Assembly: GCA_020137815.1 (NCBI GenBank)
Contig: CM035357.1
Coordinates: 1,969,020-2,033,019, forward strand
From: Hormiphora californensis
Taxonomy: Eukaryota > Ctenophora > Tentaculata > Cydippida > Pleurobrachiidae
Length of the DNA stretch: 64,000 bases
Reading direction: 5' to 3'
Made by a program: the position numbers and the translations under genes. Of the stretch, positions 56,687 to 64,000 are shown piece by piece (position 1 is the stretch's first letter; each line of letters opens with the position of its first letter). The notes under the pieces were generated by a model. It saw nothing but the letters and a program-made list of their open reading frames with translations, searched no databases and was not told where the DNA came from.

Positions 56687-57340
56687 GGTACTCCAAATTA
56701 ACAGACTACCCCCTCATGGCTCATCTCTCTTTTCCTCTCTCTCCATATTTCCGATCCTACCTTCGATCCTACCTTCGAGAACAATCTTCCGAAATCCGAA
56801 TTGAACTCCTACCCATAATAATTGTGGTGTATCTGGGACGTCTCTCCGTTCGGCCAGTCTGTCCATTCGGCCCGCTCTCGCTCGCCCTTCGTGCTCGAAG
56901 GCCCGGCGTGAGACAGTAGGAACTCTCGCTACATACTTATTACTTGACAATGACATGTTCTAGGAATCCTAGTATTTGTGGACCGCCCTAGGGCGACACA
57001 AGTACTCGAACAAAATGACCTCGAATCATGGCCTCTTTGCTACTGCAGGATTAAGTCGTTTGACACTGTTTCCGTGTATGAATAATTCAACTACAGGATC
57101 GTCGATCGAAGTTTGCAATTCAAATTTATTTCGAGGTCGCGCTCAATATTTTTGACCACTTTGCGTAACGCGCGAGACCAATCACACAGAGTTGATACGC
57201 GCAAATACAACAGTGCGCACAAAAAAGGATTGCGCGGCTTGAGGTCAGCTCAGTCATGTCATTCACGTCGCGACGGAAACACTTTTTTGTCGGAAAACGT
57301 TAAAATCGGGGTGTTTTGATTGTTAACACTCACGGTTTTT

Positions 57341-57393
57341 TAGGGTTAGGGCTAAAGTAGGGCTAGGGTTAGAGCTGCGTTGGGGTTAGGGCT
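57341..57393 (+). repeat. Degenerate TTAGGG-like interstitial tract
   Basis: TAGGGTTAGGGCTAAAGTAG and following GGGCTAGGGTTAG, GGGGTTAGGGC: about five imperfect telomere-type units. Confidence 0.5.
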
Positions 57394-57497
57394 TGATATT
57401 TTTTATCAGATAAACTTTGGGATTAGCCAAAAGGGTTGAGTGGTTTTGGTGGTTAGAGCCATTTTAGTACAGGGTACTTTTTGGCAGTGCACTAATC

Positions 57498-57770
57498 GTG
57501 AACCATAATACAGTTCAAGAGCCTCCAAGAGCGGAACCTATCCAAAAGATACCAAATCCAAGAGATCTCCCCATCCAGAAGATAACACACGCAGGGGATA
57601 CCACACGCAGAAGATGTCTCATGTCCCCGGCGTCGTATTTTTGTGGGTGACCTCTTCTGCATGTGGTATCTCTTGTGCACGGTATCTTCTGGATGGGGAG
57701 CTCTCCTGGTCGTCGTGCGCTCTTGGATCTGGTGCGCTCTTGGAGGCTCGTGAACTTTATTATGGTTCAC
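57498..57770. mobile_element. Imperfect inverted-repeat element (MITE-like)
   Basis: Ends GTGAACCATAATA and TATTATGGTTCAC. Inner parts also pair (CCAAGAGC, AGAAGATA, CCCCATCC with their complements). About 270 bp, no ORF of interest. Confidence 0.65.
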
Positions 57771-58004
57771 TATAATCAGCAGGCCTATAAACACCAAGAT
57801 CGTAACGGCGCCCGTTATTGTCCCAAAATGGAACCAACGGGTTCGCGATTCGCTGAGAGTACTGAGAATTTAAACACCCAGATCGTAACAGCGGCCACCT
57901 CATTCGCCTTTACACTACCAGAGGACGTGTGGATTAATCTTACCCTAATGTTTGGCTAATATATATTTACAAAATTACTATTCAAACCCCCACTTGCCGG
58001 TAGG

Positions 58005-61000
58005 ATGATGCGGGTATCCTCATGGGTGTTGTTCCTCTACCTAGTCATTTCCTCCCAATCTGTCCTTGAAACTGCCCTGAGCTTCCATGTCCCCGCCCGG
58101 AAGGAGCAGTGCTTTTACGAGGATGTGAAAAAGGGAGATGAGGTTGAAATAGATTTCCAGGTAATACAAAAAATAGTAGGCCGATTTGATCAGTAATGCC
58201 CCACACACACACACACACTCACATCACGGTGTACCCCGGACGTAATAAAATTCACCATGTATGACCTGAAAAAGCAGCCCTTCAAACTTATCAGCCCCGT
58301 GTTATTAATGCAGTTTTTGAAATAGTGTTCTGTTTTTGAAATAGTGTTCTAACAAAACAGGTCCCTCATGTTTCTACGGTGTCTCTTGTTTTGGTAATTA
58401 TTTAATTAATCAATTATCTAATTTTTTTTCTCAGGTGATAGATGGGGGAGATTTGGATATTGATTTTTCTGCCTATGACGGTGATTTGAAACGCATTGCA
58501 ATCAACCGACGAGAGCAGTACGGGTCACACCGATTTGAAGTGGCGAAAGATGGAACTTATAAAGTTTGCTTCAGCAATAAATTTAGGTTGGTTTATCAGT
58601 AATGTATTAATCATTGGCTAGTTTATTATTCGTATACATAATTATACACCGCCACCTGTATAATTATACATCGCCACCCCCAAATATCCCCAAATAGAAT
58701 AATCAACTTTTTCCACCTTTGGTCAATTTCACAACATCTTTCCTCTTAACTTGCTGATACTAGCGCTCCCAACAGCAATGTATGATTCAAAACAACCAAT
58801 CCTTCCCCAGCAAGATGACTAGTAAGACTGTGTTTATGGATGTGTATGTGGATAATGGCGTGTACGAAGAGGACAAAACAGCTGCCCTGGATGCGTCACT
58901 TCAAATTGGAATCGGAAATCTAAATGTGAGTAGCAAGTTAGTTAGTAAATCTCAAAATATCCGGCCAATATCTTAGTTAAATACTCAATCTGATCTAGCT
59001 CCCTCTCAGTTGCCATTACATGTAAGTTCCTAAAAGTAGCGTGGCTACCCCCTCTATTGTGGTAGAGTAAGTTAAAAGTTCACAATACAATAACATCTGG
59101 AAGTTTAGTATTCACCCGGCCGTGGAAGAGTAATAAGGGGGGGGGGGGTAACAGCCTAACTTTCCTGCCTTGGTAACCTGTCCCTGAGTTAAACTAGGTC
59201 CCTAAATTTAATTAGGTCTCTGAATTTAACCATGCCCTATTAGATTTACCCTTAGTTTTCATAGTTTTATACCTGCGGTAGAGCCATACACAACCACTTC
59301 AGCAATGGTCATGACTAGTTTCTCGTTATTGTTTATGTCACATCCACAAATCACGTTATCTGTTAAAAGTACTGAAGTGGTCGGTTCTGGGACAGGAGGA
59401 CAGGATATCGTGTAAGTCTGGGCTTCTACAGAGGAACGGTTCTTGCTGACGGAAGTGATTGTCCCACAAGTCGTGTTGGTTGATCCGTGAACTAGAGATA
59501 CGATCGTTCCGTTTAGTCTATCGTTGTATTTCGTATTCAATCTGAATAATAGTACAACGCAGGGTTAAATCTTACAGTCGGATAGAAGGTGCGGAAGTGT
59601 GTGTGCTCAAAGAAAGCATTCCAAGTTCAGTGAATAACTTTGCGGTGGAAGGATGCGTTGCTACCCCACTGCCGTAACAGTGACCACGCTTTACCCCTGC
59701 AAATCTAAGATTTCTAAATCATGATGATCATTTTAGCACACGTGATGAAAATACCATCCGGGGGAAAAAATCACAAACCTGTTAACAATAACAACTTTGT
59801 TGACTTTAAAATGTGAACCAAGCCGCAGTTCCAGCCATTCCGGATCCACATTATCAGAAGAGTGGAAGGTAGTAGTAACATTTCCATCAAACGCATTGTA
59901 TGGTTTATTTTTTGAGAGGTTGCGATAGATGGAACTGGCGGACCCGGACACAATTGGAATCCTGTTGATTTCACACAATACTAGCGGAGGTTGGAGGAGG
60001 AGGAGGAACACGAAGATGGTACACTTCATAGCTAGTTTAGTAGGGTTCAATTAGTCAACATTGCATGAAAGATCTAACTATCGAGCTAGTTATAAATTGT
60101 GGATATTCAACTTAAACAGACAAGACATACATGCTAAAATATTGAAGAAATTAAGCTAGGGTTAAACTTAGTCGAGATGGCTAATGTTATTGATCCGATC
60201 AAGGTTTGAGTGTATGAATCTCTCTCTTTCTCTCTATGAGAGATGGTGTTTTATACACGCAAAGGTACAAGCTCAAAAAAAAGGCCCCCCCTAGACCACC
60301 ATAGTTGCCGATGTGGTGGAGAGCTGTAACTTGGCAGGGTTGCTCCACTATGTCTATCTTGATCCTGACAGAAAAATCAGAGCTCTAGCTCAAAATTCAT
60401 TTTCATGAACGGAATGAACTTCTCCGTTCCTTCGATATGAGACCCCCTCATCATTCAGAATTTTTTGCCCGTCTTTGGCTAACGATTATCTTTGTAATGA
60501 GACCAATTTGAGCATAATCTGATTACCAGGAGAGACACAGTGGAGGGTTTTCCGACCGTCACTCCTGACATGTGATCCAGGCCCGGTCACGTGGTGAAAA
60601 GTGGGTTTGGGGTGCTGTTAACATGTCTCAATAACGGATTATTGCTCTCATATCCCTTGAATATCCCTCCACAATGCTCTCAAGTCACTTTGTGATGCTG
60701 ATTGATTGGGTTCATGTCACCAGTTCTTGTCAAAGTTCTCAAGCGGCCCGTGATACGAGATCATTTCATCAAGGAGGGGCCATCTTGTGTCACTAATCAG
60801 CCTATCATCTCACATTACACTAGCCAAGGGATCTGGGGTATTTAAATCTTCAAATGTTCATCAAAATCATTCCCAATCGTTACTTGCAATGCATTTTACA
60901 CCCGAACAGAGGAACTTCATCTGGCTCAAGAAGGAAACCAACACCCTCTACCCCACCATCGAACAGGAGTTCTTTATCAAGTTTGGCCGCCATGCCCCAT

Positions 61001-63189
61001 CCAAGTAACGATTGGGAATGATTTTGATGAACATTTGAAGATTTAAATACCCCAGATCCCTTGGCTAGTGTAATGTGAGATGATAGGCTGATTAGTGACA
61101 CAAGATGGCCCCTCCTTGATGAAATGATCTCGTATCACGGGCCGCTTGAGAACTTTGACAAGAACTGGTGACATGAACCCAATCAATCAGCATCACAAAG
61201 TGACTTGAGAGCATTGTGGAGGGATATTCAAGGGATATGAGAGCAATAATCCGTTATTGAGACATGTTAACAGCACCCCAAACCCACTTTTCACCACGTG
61301 ACCGGGCCTGGATCACATGTCAGGAGTGACGGTCGGAAAACCCTCCACTGTGTCTCTCCTGGTAATCAGATTATGCTCAAATTGGTCTCATTACAAAGAT
61401 AATCGTTAGCCAAAGACGGGCAAAAAATTCTGAATGATGAGGGGGTCTCATATCGAAGGAACGGAGAAGTTCATTCCGTTCATGAAAATGAATTTTGAGC
61501 TAGAGCTCTGATTTTTCTGTCAGGATCAAGATAGACATAGTGGAGCAACCCTGCCAAGTTACAGCTCTCCACCACATCGGCAACTATGGTGGTCTAGGGG
61601 GGGCCTTTTTTTGCCGCACACGGTATATGGTACATATATTAGAAACTACGCATTTCGTTACTCTGAAAATCCTCGTATGATATTACATATATATGTACAC
61701 AATATTGGTCATAACAGCTGACACGGATAAAATGTTAGGAAAAATTATGATATCAAATTTTTACTCTGTAAATGACAAGATTACTGTAAATGGCAAGATA
61801 AATAAGATAGGGATAAGATCAGTTCATTTCTAGAAATCCCCAAGAAAGTTTCTGGAATTCCCCAAAGAAGTTTCTGGAATTCCCCCAATCTCTATTCCTC
61901 GTCGTCCTCCAAATCAAGACTCTTCTTCATGGCCCACGTGCAGAACTCATCAAACAAAATCTGACCTCCTCCGTTGGTATCTGAAAGGGGGAATTGTGTG
62001 CGTGTACTGTGTCTGAAGAGAGGGGAAGTGACTATCACAGCAATTAACAATTTGTTGCCATGGTAACATAATGCACTCACAATGACAATATTATTTCATA
62101 CAGCAGGTGCCAAAAATAGGGCACAACTTACCAATTGAAGCAAAGGCAGCCTCCATATCATCAATGGACCCAACCCATTTCTCCATCATGTCCTTAGCAG
62201 CCACAAACTCCTCCAAATTGATCCTCCTATCTCCCTCACTATCGATCCTCGCAAAGGCTACAAAATACTCAAAGTACTGCCGGAGGGAGTGAAGGAAGAA
62301 ACGGAACTCTCGCTTCTCGATATAGTCGTCTCCGTGCCCGTCAGATCGGCTGGATTTGGTGCAATCCTTCGCAGCCTGGAAAGCCCTCATGATGGCGGGT
62401 TTGCAGTCAAACAGTTCGTCAATGCACAAAACATCTCTCATGGCTTTGTCGACCTCGGCCAAGGACAGGATACCGTTACCTGTAGATATTACAAAGTTAA
62501 GAGAAAGGATGCTTTCATTGCCATGTTGTCATGGTTACGAAGAAAGGGGTCTACAGGATACCGTTACCTATATTGGATAGGTTAAGTTGGTCAGTTGGGG
62601 GAATTGAAAACACAGTGTATTCAGGGTATTGAAAAACAAGGTTTAAAGTTTTGACCGTAAATTGGTCCGAAACATGGTTTTGTCTGGTAATTACCGTTAG
62701 GGTCGAACAAGTCGAACATGGCCATCCTCTCCTGCTTTTTCTCTGGAGTCCTTTCAGAGGGAAGTTTTTCATTGATCTCGGCCCAGTTTATAGACATGGT
62801 GAATCTGCTGAGGAATTAGGTTAGGATGATATACTATAAAAATTAACTTCAATGTTGTATGATTCAACTCAGCGATACAGCTACTACAACGAAACAAGTC
62901 TTGAAATGATAGTATTCCCCCGGAGATTTCTCATTTTTATAGGGACCAGAAGTGCTTGTGAAGTGCATGCAGGATTGTTAAAAGTTGTCGAGTTACAGCA
63001 AGTTAAAAGAGTGGCTTGTATCCCCAGAACTGCAAAAGTGGTTAGAACACAAAGAAGAGCACTCTATGGGCAGATTAATAACAAGCAAGAAGTATTAGAA
63101 AGGTGGGAGAAATCTGTGAGCATCTCTTTCACTCTATTTCAGTATTTCTCTGTGTATCTCTCTCTCTCTCTCCCTCTCTCCCTCTCTCT

Positions 63190-63275
<86 letters not shown>

Positions 63276-63284
63276 TCTATCTCC

Positions 63285-63316
<32 letters not shown>

Positions 63317-64000
63317 CACCCTCAAATTATTTCTCTGTCTCATCTCCAATTTTCTCTCTCTCTCTCACCTGTATCTTGAACATACTAGTAATAATGCATC
63401 TCAATGTCCATATCACTGGCACTAAGTAATGTGGTACCCCCGGGCTTCCATTTTGTTCAATATAATTTTATTGAACTTCCTATTCTAACTCTTCCCGGCC
63501 CTAACTAATTGGCTGGATAGTTGGTTTTGAGTTGAGTTCTAAGAACTTCTGAACTTCTGCTAACGGGTATTTCCATTGGTAGTAAGATAATTCGGTTACT
63601 AAGTCTAAAATGGGTAATTTGTTAAATTTTACCATGCTAAGTGCTAACATGTATTAGGTTGAGAGAAATAACGCTTTTCTTCACAACTAAAAAGTTTGAG
63701 ATCCTTGACTGAGCCAATGCACCGCAAAGTAGAGACTAGAGAGTCACGGCACATTATTGAAAGAGGAAGATACTTACTCCCCCCGCGGAGCCCAGAGATT
63801 ATGTTTAAAAAATAGTAGTTTCTATATTTAAACTCTCCTTGCAGAATCTGCCACTTCTCTAAAATCCCCCCTCCTTCCTCAGAAACAAGTGGATGGTATC
63901 AAGTCTCAGTTGTTCAAGATCCAGGTCCAGCTGCAGCTAAGCAAGGCACAACGAAACAAGGACCAGAAGATTCAGAACAACAATAAAGTACGGGTTGACA
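58005..64000 (+). CDS. p24/TMED family cargo receptor (gamma-like), 3' incomplete
   Basis: Exons 58005-58160, 58435-58586, 58811-58925 and 63883-64000 (continues past the window), phases 0/2/0. An N-terminal signal peptide (MMRVSSWVLFLYLVISSQSV) is followed by the GOLD domain: ARKEQCFYEDVKKGDEVEID, VIDGGDLDIDFSAYD, the disulfide partner in GTYKVCFSNKFS, and KTVFMDVYVDNG. The window-edge exon encodes an amphipathic coiled coil (KSQLFKIQVQLQLSKAQRNK); the transmembrane helix and dilysine-type tail expected of the family lie beyond the edge. p24 proteins cycle between ER and Golgi and sort cargo into COPI/COPII vesicles. CFYEDV and CFSNxFS fit the TMED3/7 (gamma) type. Start could be 58005 or 58008. 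Intron 3 is 4.96 kb and contains two other genes. Confidence 0.92.
59259..60050 (-). CDS. Secreted F5/8C/fucolectin-like domain protein
   Basis: Two exons, 60050-59779 and 59541-59259, phase 2 junction (555 nt, 184 aa; start could also be 60029). Signal peptide KCTIFVFLLLLQPPLVLC. Then a galactose-binding-like fold: NKPYNAFDGNVTTTFHSSD (the AxDGN...T motif) and EWLELRLGSHFKVNKVVIVN (the WLxVDLG-xxxxxxxVxIxNR strand), followed by LVHGSTNTTCGTI. Seven or so N-glycosylation sites. Such domains bind fucose/galactose glycans or membranes in innate recognition or adhesion. It ends in a stop 5 codons after a potential donor (GCAG/GTATAA), so a longer spliced form cannot be excluded. It lies wholly inside TMED intron 3, on the opposite strand. 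Confidence 0.75.
60276..61612. mobile_element. Foldback element with 611-bp identical arms
   Basis: Arms 60276-60886 and 61002-61612 are inverted copies; I found no mismatch by eye. The 115-bp loop (60887-61001) is open on the plus strand and reads FTPEQRNFIWLKKETNTLYP then TIEQEFFIKFGRHAPS. That resembles the N-terminal helix-turn-helix region (DUF4817-like) seen in mariner-type transposases and related genomic proteins. Outer ends are AAAAAAAGGCCCCCCC and complement. It sits in TMED intron 3 between the lectin-like and EF-hand genes. Confidence 0.92.
61892..62797 (-). CDS. EF-hand protein, flagellar calcium-binding-like
   Basis: Three exons, 62797-62695, 62479-62132, 61980-61892, phases 1 and 1 (540 nt, 179 aa). 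Starts MSINWAEINEKLPSERTPEK. EF loops: FDPNGNGILSLAE (residues ~32-44, good Ca2+ ligands), DSEGDRRINLEEF, and DTNGGGQILFDEFC near the C terminus; a fourth pair member around DGHGDDYIEKREF is plausible. Ends in an acidic tail LDLEDDEE. Length, loop order and the WAEINEKLP start resemble the flagellar calcium-binding (calflagin-like) group; that name is inference. An X-box-like site lies in intron 2. Wholly inside TMED intron 3, on the opposite strand. Confidence 0.82.
62054..62067. promoter_or_regulatory. X-box-like site in EF-hand gene intron
   Basis: GTTGCCATGGTAAC, a full match to the RFX consensus, in intron 2 of the flagellar-type EF-hand gene. RFX factors drive ciliary genes, so the pairing is suggestive; use is not shown. 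Confidence 0.45.
63140..63370. repeat. (CT)n microsatellite in TMED intron 3
   Basis: About 200 bp of (CT)n with occasional CTAT and CCCT interruptions. Long frames across it are artefacts. Confidence 0.9.

Overview
The window is nuclear DNA of an invertebrate animal. Every recognisable gene is cut by short GT-AG introns with consistent phases, and the gene content is metazoan: a CNBP-like zinc-knuckle protein, MYG1, a p24/TMED cargo receptor, a Shaker-superfamily K+ channel with a T1 domain, and an LGR-type 7TM receptor with LDLa motifs. There are many (GA)n and other microsatellites, foldback elements and non-LTR retrotransposon pieces. I cannot name the species; a cnidarian, placozoan or similar compact invertebrate genome would fit.

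Layout. 0.1-3.6 kb: an array of RFX X-box-like repeats, then a seven-exon CNBP-like gene (minus strand). 3.9-6.1 kb: fragments of non-LTR retrotransposons. 6.7-7.8 kb: the 3' part of an unrecognised minus-strand gene. 10.0-12.8 kb: a five-exon SH3-domain gene (plus), with a MITE bearing an 8-bp target duplication in an intron. 13.2-14.75 kb: a 1.57-kb foldback element. 17.0-29.6 kb: MYG1 (minus, 8 exons). Its 9.5-kb sixth intron holds an LDLa/LGR-like GPCR locus, a secreted LDLa-type ORF, a degenerate tandem array and small foldback elements. 31.0-35.1 kb: a proline/glutamine/histidine-rich protein gene (minus) with a palindromic insertion in one intron and a triplicated start region. 37.1-40.6 kb: a 5'-truncated non-LTR element with a restriction-like endonuclease domain. 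42.4-50.2 kb: a Kv channel (minus, 6 exons). 51.1-52.6 kb: the last two exons of an unrecognised minus-strand gene. 53.1-53.9 kb: homopolymer-rich sequence that looks like an assembly artefact. 58.0-64.0 kb: TMED (plus, running off the window). Its 5-kb third intron holds two minus-strand genes (a secreted F5/8C/fucolectin-like protein and an EF-hand protein) and a foldback element with apparently identical arms and a transposase-like loop.

Gene relations. No operon or pathway cluster is visible. The notable architecture is nesting of whole genes in large introns (MYG1, TMED) and heavy remodelling of introns by hairpin-forming elements. Exon coordinates were read by eye from splice consensus and phase agreement; no transcript evidence was available.
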